From NCBI RefSeq assembly GCF_932526225.1, contig NC_064046.1, positions 12,321,208-12,385,207 on the forward strand: a stretch of DNA of 64,000 nt. Reading direction: 5' to 3'. The DNA comes from Nematostella vectensis. Its lineage: Eukaryota > Cnidaria > Anthozoa > Actiniaria > Edwardsiidae. The notes under the pieces are model-generated. The model saw only the letters and a program-made list of their open reading frames with translations, was not told where the DNA came from and did no database searches. Positions 22,401-36,301 of the stretch are shown here, one piece after another; the first letter of the stretch is position 1; each line of letters starts with the position of its first letter. The position numbers and the translations under genes are program-made.

Positions 22401-25400
22401 TAATGTCAAATTCGTGGCTACCTGTCTATGATGATAAGGAAGAATTGTGAAAGAAGCATGTATAGGAAAGTCTTCGGAACCTGTCGGCAATAAACGGCAT
22501 AAATTAGTGACATCGAACAAAATACCTGCTAAGTAAATTGTTTCTTAGTTTTCTTTAAATAAAACAAAGTATTTTGAAACGCATCTAATAGAAAACAAAA
22601 AAATTTGGACGGTGATAGTTGTTGAGCTTAGTCTCTTGTATTACTTTTACTAATGTCTACAAAGAAAATGAACAGCAAATTGTATAAAGCCGGTTTTAAA
22701 AACTCAATACTTCAAGCGCGCACTGGTGGTTCAGTGGTAGAATTCTCGCCTGCCACGCGGGAGGCCCGGGTTCGATTCCCGGCCAGTGCACGGAACTTTT
22801 TTTAAAATACTTTTTTCGATAATTAAAGGCACATATATATATATATATTTTAAAATTTAAACTTACCACATTTTCTTCTACAATTTTGACAAATTGTGCC
22901 TGGCGTTGGGGCTAGAATGAAACAAAAATTAAGTCTATCACCTGTTTAAATATTAGTTTAAGTTTAAATTAAAAACAGAAAGAAGAGAGAGGCAATGTGC
23001 AAATTTTCTTCGGCTCAATCCTGCAAAATGCAGGTATATGTATTCTTAGTATTCAGTCGAATGGACTATTAGCTACTATTAGCCCGTCAATGGTATGCAT
23101 TTTCTTTAAATGCTGGTGCTATCAATACGGGGCTTTTATAATAATAGAAGCCAGAAATATGACGAAGGCAATGGTAATGTTTTTATCATCACTGTGATGA
23201 TACGAGCAAGGACCGAAAATTGTATGGGTTATTGTAGGGAGGGGATAGAAGGGGGGGGGGGGGGGTGGGCTTCGAACTTTTCTGAATCAATCAATCTATT
23301 CTGAGGGCTCCATCGTTTAGATCCTGGTACCAACCTCAGGCGAAGAGAAGGCAGACCAGCTGAAAAGTATGATGATGAAGATGATAAACTGACAGGCGAA
23401 CATGATGGCGTAGACATCCACCGCGCCAGACCCCACCTCGGGGTCGTAGATACGATTCAGGAACGCCTTCACAGAACGGCAAATCCTGCAAATAACATTA
23501 CTTGCATTCAAATTATGGTCGTCGTTATTTCTTTTATTTCTTAATCGATATTTCATAGGGTATCAGGCCATTTCGCAGACAAACTATTTAACCGACAAAC
23601 TAGTTCGTTTCGCCGGCCCTGGTCGTTTTACCGACACACTTTTTCGAGTAGACGTTAATTTTTTACAATGCAAGTGACTAATGTATACTGCAGTGAAAGG
23701 TGGCTCATATAAATTACCAGTTGTCTTTTATATTGGAACTGAACCGAATGTCATAGTGGAGTAAGAATACTGTTTTTATTTAATGTCAGCCTTATTCTGT
23801 CCCTCAGAAGTCAGGATAGTTTTCGATATGTAATACTGCACTTCAGTTACAATGACTTGGTCGATTTTTCACCCGATTTTTCATCATTGGCTGTGTAAAT
23901 GATATGGTTGTGTGAGTGATATCTTTGTCGAATTCAATAATAGCAAATAAGCAGACGATATATAGTGGTCGGCACTTACTTGTTCCACAAGCTTTCTCCA
24001 CTGTCCTCAACATCACTCTGACGATAACATACAGAACATTGACTTAATTATTGGCAGTCGTATCACATCGATTTTTGGAAAATAGTGAGATATACTGGTG
24101 TCTAAATTCTTGACTATAGGAGTAAAGAACCAGAAGCGAGAAAAAAAAGGGGAAGGATAGGAGGGATAAGATCACAAGGGGTGAGAGGGAGGGGGCCATG
24201 AAGGTATTGTGAAGTCGTGTTCGTCCGGCCAGGGGGGGGGGGGGGTAGTGGAGGAGGGGGTAGGGGATTTGTCATTTGTAATATCACCAGGGGAGGGAGG
24301 GGGTCATAACAAACCTGGTACTGCTCGGAGTCTGGTGATGAGGCAGCCATGTTCCTCGAACCAGCGAATGGGGTGGGCTCACCTATTCACAGAAAAAGAA
24401 AAAAAAACACACACACAAAGTTAGGTCAGTGTGCCACTTACAAAAATTACATCCATTAGCTTAGGATATGTCCTGATTAATAGAGTTGCACCTGTACCGC
24501 CAACACGTCTCTTAATCTTACAATGCCCATATTACTAAGTGTTTGTAAAGTACGTACGTACTCGTTGAGGAATTAGGTAATAATGGTGGCTCGTAGTGAC
24601 GTGTCCGATAAACAGTTGTACTGTAACAGCGATGTGTCTGACTTGGGGGGTTAGTTTGTCCGGATAAACAGAGTTGAACGACGAGAAAGATCTTTATTAC
24701 ATGGATAAAAGTGTTTTACCGGAAACTAAAACACTCGTATTTTCCAATTTTCACTAGTGAAGATATGAAAAAATTATGTACCGAAATGTTCCGGATGTAC
24801 GCGCGCGTCAAATCGATTCTGTTTGTCCATATAATAAAAAGAACATTACATGATATCTTGAAGATATGAGTTTATTTTCTCGAGGTTTCCACCGCTCGAA
24901 AATAAATTTCATATCTTCGCACCACTTGTAATATCCTCTATGCATTCACTTACTCTTGGGGGAATTGGGTGATAGCGGCGGCTCATATAGTTCGTCATGG
25001 TCGTCGTGCGCCGCCTTGTCTCGCCATAGCCCGTGCACCTTGAGCGAGTAGCGATGAAAGTATAGGGCAAGAAGCAGCAATAGGTCGTATGCGGAAGTGT
25101 GCGAGTCTCGCTCGATCCCGATTATCCTAGCGGGACACAGCGGGTCGTTCTTGTCTGGGCCGTCAGAGCTATTGCAGTTGTTGATGAACTTGAACTGGAA
25201 CTTGAACAGGTACTTTATAACTATCACAATCTAAGAAAAAGGAGGGAATATTTTAGCTTCGTGAGAACACGGCCGCCATGGTCACACTGCTAGTTATGTC
25301 ACGTTTAGGCTCGTGACCACACAAGTGCTTAGGGCCTCGTTTACATTCGTTAGTTAAGTCTAACATCTTTGCGCTTATGACGTCACTCCCACGTTGCCAA

Positions 25401-28400
25401 GTCCAAGTTTTCAATACAAGTATTGCGTTCACCCCATTTTCTGCGCAGTCAATAAGTCATTTGTCAAACATTTCCTGTTTCACTGGGGCTTTTTATTTAC
25501 TATTGACACAAAAATTGCTAGATAGGCAGGCTAGATTTTGCTTTTATCTACTTCAACGAGGGGTAAAAAAAAAAAGTATTCGAAACTAGTCGGTTTCTAA
25601 AGACGGGTACAACTTCAACACTCTAATGATTTATCTATTTGTCTTCCTACAGCAGCCGACATCTAGTCTTTCTACAGCTTGTCTATAGTCTTTCTAGTTC
25701 AACGCCTAGGCAGACCACCTAGTCTTCCTACAACTTGTCTATAGTCTTTCTAGTTCAACGCCTAGGCAGACCACCTAGTCTTCCTACAACTTGTCTATAG
25801 TCTTTCTAGTTCAACGCTACGCAGACCACCTAGTCTTCCTACAGCTTGTCTATAGTCTTTCTAGTTATAAACCTACACAGACAACATAGCCTTTCACAGC
25901 TTGTCAGTGGTCTTTCTAGTTCAACGCCTAGGCAGACCACCTAGTCTTCCTACAGCTTGTCTAAAGTCTTTCTAGTTATAAACCTACACAGACAACATAG
26001 CCTTTCACAGCTTGTCAGTGGTCTTTCTAGTTCAACGCCTAGGCAGACCACCTAGTCTTCCTACAGCTTGTCTAAAGCCTTTCTAGTTATAAACCTACAC
26101 AGACAACGTAGCCTTTCACAGCTTGTCAGTGGTCTTTCTAGATATGCCAATCTCAACAAGCATTACCTGTGTGTAGGTGATCACAGTGATCCAGTACCGC
26201 TTTGTAGGTCTTGGGATGGATAGCATACCCCACATGAATACCAAGAACGGCAGCGGCATGGACAGCAAGCACGCGTACACCATGTGGTTCAGTATCATCA
26301 ACAAGTAGCAAATGATGTCCGTGTGGGCCAGCAGGGCGTACACGAACGCCACTGAGAAACGCGCAACGCGCATGTGCGAGTGCTTCCAGTTGGACGCATC
26401 CGTGTCATCAAGATCTATGTTCAGCACGGACCAGGAATCCGCGTCCTCGTCTGACCGTGAGGTGGCTGAGCCCTAGGGTAAACAAAGAAAGATGTCAATT
26501 GTAGTCGGAGCGAAGCAAATCACGTGCTGATGTCAATACATTTTATAAGAAAAAGTAGAATAACCCTTTGTGAAGAAAAAAAACGCTCTCAATGGATTTC
26601 GAACCAGAAAGTATTTCTCTGGAGTATCCAGAATTGTCTGTTACCTCGTTGGCTGTATGATATGTCACAGATAAGACAGTAGTGTGACATGTTGCATTAC
26701 CATATCCTCTATGACGTCATTGCATACCTCACAGACCGTGCAAAAGGTTAAACATAGTAGCGAAAATATGGTATTACGTGACAGATGTCAAGACGTTTCG
26801 TTACATTATTTTCTACGACGAAGTCACTATTACCGCGATGTCTGTGTGTCACATATAAGACTGTAGTGTGAGAGAGGTCACGTGACATGTCACGCCGTTG
26901 CATTACCTTGTTTTCTATGACGTCACTGTCGGACACCTCGGCGGCGGATGCAGAGGCTGCTAAGGTTCTGGCCCTAAGGCTGCTATAGCTGTAGCGACCT
27001 CTCCTCAGCTTCTCGAGTCCCTTCTCTTTACGCTCGTGCTTCAGTTGATCGGCGATCTCGCGATAGTCTTTCGAGATATCGCTCAACACATCAATCACCT
27101 TGTCAATCGCGATGGCAAAGTAGTAATATATCCAGCTGAATAGCTTTTTGAGCCTCGTAACCAGACCCTCAGGTTCCACTATGGCCGTGGTAGGCTCGGG
27201 AGTTGGGATGGTGACAAAGTCGTCACTTCCGGTTGAACTGATCGATTCTCTTCCGCTCCTTGAAGACGATCTCTCGCCCCCCAAGTCTCCGGAGCTTGCT
27301 TTGCCGGCGGATTCGTTGTCTTTGTTGCTGCTGCCGGAGCTCGGTCTTCGGGTATGTGTCGGGCTTACCGAAGGCGTCTCGGCCTCTGATTCACTCTCCG
27401 AATCTGACTCGAACCAGTAGTAGTCACCCGAATAGATAGCTGTTGATAAAATAAAATTGAAACAAACCTTAGAAAAAAGACTTTATTTTGACTTATGTAT
27501 TAAAGTATAGAAAACAATATATATTGGAAAAGTGAACTTCATGCTGAAGCTTACGCTTTCCTTCAGCCTCATGGTAAGCTTAATTTTGAAATTCGAAGCA
27601 AATGTAAGCTGGTAAGAAAAATCGCCGGCCTGCGCGCTTTTGCAATGTCTATTTCAAATTCTTTTTAAAAAATGTTGTATGTAAAGAATATATAGCAACC
27701 ATCATACATTATAGCGATTGATAATTATAAAAAATACGATTATGAAAATAATTCAAAAGCGCACAGTATATGTCCGTGCATATTGATTGAGGGGTTCTCA
27801 AAGGTGTTTTGAAACGAAAGAACAAGCGAGGATTCAATGTTGCAATTTATTAAAAAAGAAATCGCTCACAAAACATATTGCACGCATTTGGTATAACTTG
27901 TTTTAACAATTTTTTTAAATTTATTTGAGTGTCTGTTGATGGATTTGTTTACAATCTCGCGGCTGGCAGATGTCAACAACAAAGAAAGGGAATTTTCCCT
28001 TATTATGTATTCAAAAATAAGAAAGCTCTTCTCAAAAACAAATAACGAGTATAAAGTAATAATACATTGCCTCGTTTGAAGCTAAACAAACGAGGCAACA
28101 TTTATGTTGATTACATTTTTGAAAAACACTTTAAAGAACAGTAAATAGCGTAATTATACCGCGCGATTTGAACACAATAGGAAATTCAATAAGAGTAGGG
28201 GATTCCCCTATACTTAATAGACCATCTGTGAGCATCTGATTGGCTGAGGCCAATGAAACAAACATATAACCCCGAAGGCCAATATCAGGGTAGAGAGCGG
28301 TCACAGAGTGCTAGTGGACATGGATTTCGGCGATCTTAAAGACGATTTTGATCCATTCGACTTACCAACTGCGAACCCCACTCTATTTGCAGTTGTCGAG

Positions 28401-31400
28401 TCGCTCAATAAAGTCCCCGCGTGGCTTGACGGTACGTCAGTAGAGAGTATGTTAGAGGCGTTAAACCACGGACCAAGCGACGACTCAAGCAAAGACGACG
28501 ATACCTCCTCTAATACCAGCATGATAATTTCGAGTAAGGGAAAGAGACCGAAGGAAGGAGAAACCTTTGAGGACTGCGAAACACAGTTTACGGATAAGGA
28601 GTTGATGGAGCTTTCGGTTCGCGAGTTGAATACGAAATTACGCGGACTGCCTAGTACTGAAATTGATACGATAAGGAAGCGAAGGCGAAGTCTCAAGAAT
28701 CGGGGTTACGCTATGAACTGTCGTACTAAACGCGAACAGGAAAATAAGGAGCTTGCGAAAATGAATAAAAAACTGGCTAGAGACGTCGTGAGTATGAAGG
28801 AAGAACTTCGCAAGATAAAGAAAGAAAGAGACGCTATGAAGACAAAATATGACAAAATGAGGGAAGTGCTCAATCGACTTTGCCGTGAATCGGCGCGTTT
28901 CTACAACAATGAAAAAAAGAATTCGAGTTAAATCATTCAATTATTAGAGTTTGAATGGTTTAAGCAACATAAGATTAACATTGTGTTAGTTTCTGTGTTA
29001 AAGGTCTGCCATACACAACAGGCTAATATAGCTTTATCTTGCGCAATTGTTGCCGGCGATTCGGTGTTTTTCCGGGCGATCAAATGCAATACGTGGCGAT
29101 CGTTGCAATTAAAATAAAAATGCTTGGAAATGCATTTAGTAAATAGTTAAAAGAGATTGACAAGGCAATGAATAACAGTGTACAGAACATATAATTTTAG
29201 AGGTGATAGCTAATTCGGCAGTCAGCAGTCTTATAATGTAAAATGTAGCATAGAGAATAATAAAGGAGGTTGTGAAAATATGGGGTCAGTACGCAGCTCT
29301 TACAAGCTGCAATTTGATTGGGCAAATGAACGATATCCGCACCTCGACACAAAGAACGAGAAGAATAGAGACAAAAGAACTCCTTTGTAGAGCAAAGATA
29401 ATAGGAGACAAAGCAGCTGCGTACTTACTCAAAATATGTCATTGTGTAATAGCACTATTACCACCCAAAGGACTCTGAACCGTATTTTGAACAAGACTTC
29501 AATGCTTGGCTGAAATTTATACAGCTCATCTTGAAAAGGTTGTCAAAAAGACATTTCCAATGTTCCAAGTTTCGAGAGGTACTACATGGGGACGTATCAT
29601 CTCTCTAATTAGTCATGTCCTTGTTATCTAGGTCTATCCTAAATCTCCATAATGTTACAAGGTGCAGGCGCGTTCGCACCCCCCACAACGGCGGAAAGTC
29701 CACTTTCGGTTCGCAATAGACGTGCTATTTGTAAAAAAAACTATAAAGCAACAGCGAATAAGATAAAAAAAGGCATCACGTGGAGATCACGTGGAGATAC
29801 TGAAATTGAATAAAAATCCCTCTTTTTTTGGGGGGGGGGGGGGGTGTTAAGATTTTCAAGGGAAAACCTACGTCCTCTCCACCCCCCACCCCCTCCCCTC
29901 TCCGGAAATAGGTCCCCTTTTTGGGATTTCGCACCCCTCCCCCAACTTCCCCCAAGAAAACTTCTGGTTGAGCCGCTACGCAGGCTACTGGTTACGGGCA
30001 TGCGCTACCTTCGTATGATCGTACTCGTTATGTCCTTGTTATCGAGGCTTATATCTCACCTTCATAATGTGACTACGGCTTAAATTCATAGTTATGTCCT
30101 TATTATCAAGGCTTATAACTGACCTTCATAATGTGACTACGGCTAAACTTCATTAGTTATGTCCTTATTATCGAGACTTATATCTCACCTTCATAATGTG
30201 ACTGCGGCTTAAATTCATAGTTATGTCCTTGTTATCAAGGCTTATAACTGACCTTCATAATGTGACTACGGCTAAAATTCATAGTTATGTCCTTGTTATC
30301 GAGGCTTATATCTCACCTTCATAATGTGACTGCGGCTAAAATTCATAGTTATGTCCTTGTTATCGAGGCTTATATCTCACCTTCATAATGTGACTACGGC
30401 TTAAATTCATAGTTATGTCCTTATTATCAAGGCTTATAACTGACCTTCATAATGTGACTACGGCTAAACTTCATTAGTTATGTCCTTATTATCGAGGCTT
30501 ATATCTCACCTTCATAATGTGACTACGGCTTAAATTCATAGTTATGTCCTTATTATCAAGGCTTATAACTGACCTTCATAATGTGACTACGGCTAAACTT
30601 CATTAGTTATGTCCTTATTATCGAGGCTTATATCTCACCTTCATAATGTGACTACGGCTAAACTTCATTAGTTATGTCCTTGTTATCAAGGCTTATAACT
30701 GACCTTCATAATGTGACTACGGCTAAAATTCATAGTTATGTCCTTGTTATCGAGGCTTATATCTCACCTTCATAATGTGACTGCGGCTAAAATTCATAGT
30801 TATGTCCTTGTTATCGAGGCTTATATCTCACCTTCATAATGTGACTACGGCTTAAATTCATAGTTATGTCCTTATTATCAAGGCTTATAACTGACCTTCA
30901 TAATGTGACTACGGCTAAACTTCATTAGTTATGTCCTTATTATCGAGGCTTATATCTCACCTTCATAATGTGACTACGGCTAAACTTCATTAGTTATGTC
31001 CTTATTATCAAGGCTTATAACTGACCTTCATAATGTGACTACGGCTAAACTTCATTAGTTATGTCCTTGTTATCAAGGCTTATAACTGACCTTCATAATG
31101 TGACTACGGCTTAAATTCATAGTTATGTCCTTGTTATCGAGGCTTATAACTGACCTTCATAATGTGACTACGGCTTAAATTCATAGTTATGTCCTTGTTA
31201 CCAAGGCTTATAACTGACCTTCATAATGTGACTACGGCTTAAATTCATAGTTATGTCCTTGTTATCGAGGCTTATAACTGACCTTCATAATGTGACTACG
31301 GCTAAACTTCATTAGTTATGTCCTTGTTATCGAGGCTTATAACTGACCTTCATAATGTGACTACGGCTAAACTTCATTAGTTATGTCCTTGTTATCAAGG

Positions 31401-34400
31401 CTTATAACTGACCTTCATAATCTGATTCCGGTAAAAAGTCATAGTTATGTCCTTGTTATCGAGGCTTATATCTCACCTTCATAATGTGACTGCGGCTAAA
31501 ATTCATAGTTATGTCCTTGTTATCGAGGCTTATATCTCACCTTCATAATGTGACTACGGCTTAAATTCATAGTTATGTCCTTATTATCAAGGCTTATAAC
31601 TGACCTTCATAATGTGACTACGGCTAAACTTCATTAGTTATGTCCTTATTATCGAGGCTTATATCTCACCTTCATAATGTGACTACGGCTAAACTTCATT
31701 AGTTATGTCCTTATTATCAAGGCTTATAACTGACCTTCATAATGTGACTACGGCTAAACTTCATTAGTTATGTCCTTGTTATCGAGGCTTATATCTCACC
31801 TTCATAATGTGACTGCGGCTAAAATTCATAGTTATGTCCTTGTTATCGAGGCTTATATCTCACCTTCATAATGTGACTACGGCTTAAATTCATAGTTATG
31901 TCCTTATTATCAAGGCTTATAACTGACCTTCATAATGTGACTACGGCTAAACTTCATTAGTTATGTCCTTATTATCGAGGCTTATATCTCACCTTCATAA
32001 TGTGACTACGGCTTAAATTCATAGTTATGTCCTTATTATCAAGGCTTATAACTGACCTTCATAATGTGACTACGGCTAAACTTCATTAGTTATGTCCTTA
32101 TTATCGAGGCTTATATCTCACCTTCATAATGTGACTACGGCTAAACTTCATTAGTTATGTCCTTGTTATCAAGGCTTATAACTGACCTTCATAATGTGAC
32201 TACGGCTAAAATTCATAGTTATGTCCTTGTTATCGAGGCTTATATCTCACCTTCATAATGTGACTGCGGCTAAAATTCATAGTTATGTCCTTGTTATCGA
32301 GGCTTATATCTCACCTTCATAATGTGACTACGGCTTAAATTCATAGTTATGTCCTTATTATCAAGGCTTATAACTGACCTTCATAATGTGACTACGGCTA
32401 AACTTCATTAGTTATGTCCTTATTATCGAGGCTTATATCTCACCTTCATAATGTGACTACGGCTAAACTTCATTAGTTATGTCCTTATTATCAAGGCTTA
32501 TAACTGACCTTCATAATGTGACTACGGCTAAACTTTATTAGTTATGTCCTTGTTATCAAGGCTTATAACTGACCTTCATAATGTGACTACGGCTTAAATT
32601 CATAGTTATGTCCTTGTTATCGAGGCTTATAACTGACCTTCATAATGTGACTACGGCTTAAATTCATAGTTATGTCCTTGTTACCAAGGCTTATAACTGA
32701 CCTTCATAATGTGACTACGGCTTAAATTCATAGTTATGTCCTTGTTATCGAGGCTTATAACTGACCTTCATAATGTGACTACGGCTAAACTTCATTAGTT
32801 ATGTCCTTGTTATCGAGGCTTATAACTGACCTTCATAATGTGACTACGGCTAAACTTCATTAGTTATGTCCTTGTTATCAAGGCTTATAACTGACCTTCA
32901 TAATGTGACTACGGCTTAAATTCATAGTTATGTCCTTGTTATCAAGGCTTATAACTGACCTTCATAATGTGACTGCGGCTTAAATTCATAGTTATGTCCT
33001 TGTTATCAAGGCTTATAACTGACCTTCATAATGTGACTACGGCTTAAATTCATAGTTATGTCCTTATTATCAAGGCTTATAACTGACCTTCATAATGTGA
33101 CTACGGCTAAACTTCATTAGTTATGTCCTTATTATCGAGGCTTATATCTCACCTTCATAATGTGACTACGGCTAAACTTCATTAGTTATGTCCTTGTTAT
33201 CGAGGCTTATATCTCACCTTCATAATGTGACTGCGGCTAAAATTCATAGTTATGTCCTTGTTATCGAGGCTTATATCTCACCTTCATAATGTGACTACGG
33301 CTTAAATTCATAGTTATGTCCTTATTATCAAGGCTTATAACTGACCTTCATAATGTGACTACGGCTAAACTTCATTAGTTATGTCCTTATTATCGAGGCT
33401 TATATCTCACCTTCATAATGTGACTACGGCTTAAATTCATAGTTATGTCCTTATTATCAAGGCTTATAACTGACCTTCATAATGTGACTACGGCTAAACT
33501 TCATTAGTTATGTCCTTATTATCGAGGCTTATATCTCACCTTCATAATGTGACTACGGCTAAACTTCATTAGTTATGTCCTTGTTATCAAGGCTTATAAC
33601 TGACCTTCATAATGTGACTACGGCTAAAATTCATAGTTATGTCCTTGTTATCGAGGCTTATATCTCACCTTCATAATGTGACTGCGGCTAAAATTCATAG
33701 TTATGTCCTTGTTATCGAGGCTTATATCTCACCTTCATAATGTGACTACGGCTTAAATTCATAGTTATGTCCTTATTATCAAGGCTTATAACTGACCTTC
33801 ATAATGTGACTACGGCTAAACTTCATTAGTTATGTCCTTATTATCGAGGCTTATATCTCACCTTCATAATGTGACTACGGCTAAACTTCATTAGTTATGT
33901 CCTTATTATCAAGGCTTATAACTGACCTTCATAATGTGACTACGGCTAAACTTTATTAGTTATGTCCTTGTTATCAAGGCTTATAACTGACCTTCATAAT
34001 GTGACTACGGCTTAAATTCATAGTTATGTCCTTGTTATCGAGGCTTATAACTGACCTTCATAATGTGACTACGGCTTAAATTCATAGTTATGTCCTTGTT
34101 ACCAAGGCTTATAACTGACCTTCATAATGTGACTACGGCTTAAATTCATAGTTATGTCCTTGTTATCGAGGCTTATAACTGACCTTCATAATGTGACTAC
34201 GGCTAAACTTCATTAGTTATGTCCTTGTTATCGAGGCTTATAACTGACCTTCATAATGTGACTACGGCTAAACTTCATTAGTTATGTCCTTGTTATCAAG
34301 GCTTATAACTGACCTTCATAATGTGACTACGGCTTAAATTCATAGTTATGTCCTTGTTATCAAGGCTTATAACTGACCTTCATAATGTGACTGCGGCTTA

Positions 34401-36270
34401 AATTCATAGTTATGTCCTTGTTATCAAGGCTTATAACTGACCTTCATAATGTGACTACGGCTTAAATTCATAGTTATGTCCTTGTTATCAAGGCTTATAA
34501 CTGACTTTCATAATGTGACTACGGCTAAACTTCATTAGTTATGTCCTTGTTATCAAGGCTTATATCTCACCTTCATAATGTGACTGCGGTTCGTATTCAG
34601 CACCGGCGGGGTGTAGTCGTGCCAGTTTTTCCGAGAGTTTTTTCACTCTGAAAGCGATAAAGGGCCCCTGTAAGGCACCATTTTGTCATCCTAGCAAAAT
34701 ACCATGAGCGGCAAAGTATCCATTTCCATCGGCCAATTTGTGGGAACTTTTGCGATATTTTCGGTCGAAATGGGTAACTAACGCATAAAACTTTGTTTTA
34801 AGACGGGTATTTCGAAATTTATTCGTATTATTTATCTACAAATCTTGGATAAAACAATAACAAAGGTAGGGCTGAAAATTATGTTAGTTCTCTCTATTAC
34901 CTTTTTAAGTGGGCTAAGGAATGCTAACGAGCCTTCTAAGTAGATCTCCAAGTTTAGAATCATGGCGAAAATAGCTAGAGAATACAGCATTACTGCAATC
35001 TTGTTCTGCTTAAACGCCAAACGAAAAACTGTGTCAAAATGGCCACAACACAGCAGCTATACAATAAAATACATTGAGGTGATTTCCCCAATTTTACAGG
35101 GTCGACCACTCTTGAAGCCGTTAAAAAGTGCATTACTTATTGTCTCAACATAATCTTGAAGTTTATTTTGTAAGGAATAGCAATCGAGGAAACCTAGTAT
35201 TCTTCTGAGTAGCTGTGCAGACTTACGATTTCTTGATTCGGTCCATCTTGACCTTGTCTTCGTGTTGCTTTGCTTCTAGCTGTTTATGCACGTGTTCATT
35301 AACAAGCTCCGCTCCCCTAGGAAAGGACGAGATACAGTAAACACAGGAGGTGGGCATGGACTATGTACATTGGAGATCTAACGTGAGAAAAAGAAACAAC
35401 AGGCGTCACGCAACACTCACCTGTGATCTTACCTTCATAACGTGACGAAGGCGGTCACGCAACGGCCGTCACACAATACGCACCTATAAGCAATCTCTGA
35501 CTGTTCCCTGCGATCTCACCTTCATACCGTGGCGGAAGCGGTCACGCAACGGCTGTTATACAACACTCACGTAATAAGCCATCTCTGACTGCTCCTTGTG
35601 ATCTCGCACCACGTGACGATAGCGGTCACGCAACGGCTGTTATACAACACTCACCTATAAGCCATCTCTGACTGCTCCCTGTGATCTCGCACCACGTGAC
35701 GGCAGCGGTCACGCAACGGCCGTCACACAACACTCACCTATAAGCCATCTCTGACTGCTCCCTGTGATCTCGTACCACGTGACGGAAGTACTCAGACGTG
35801 AAAATGCGGTATTGTGTGAGCAGGAAGGTGAAGCATGCGCAGTCCATGGCAAGTCCGGTGTCGTCCGGCGCCACGCAGTCCATTCCTGTCTGGGGTTTCC
35901 CGGAATACGTGCTGTTACGCAAGCAGAACATACTGAGCAGCTGTAGCGGCAAGCAGTTACTGGTGTACTGCGTCACGTAATCCTGCCACACGCACGCTAC
36001 CACCTGAAAATATCAATACAGCATGTCACACAATTTTCAATATCATCTCTACATGTCACGCAATATAGCATGTCACGCAGCCTACAAATATCAATACAGC
36101 ATGTCAAATGATCATAAATATCAACTCAACATGTCATTATATCACCCTAAAATCTTAACACAGCAAGTTGTGCAACTATCTACAAATATCAATACAGCAT
36201 ATGTCACGCTAGCACGTACAAGGTATATAGTACACGTTTCAAGGCAGGTCGCTCACTCCCCCATAAACGT

Positions 36271-36301
<31 letters not shown>

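Noticed and set aside
25377-25589. 70-codon plus-strand frame in a piezo intron
   Set aside because: No splice context, family features or promoter.
30012-34570. CRISPR-like appearance of regularly spaced repeats
   Set aside because: There are no unique spacers and no cas genes, and the organism is an animal; it is a minisatellite.
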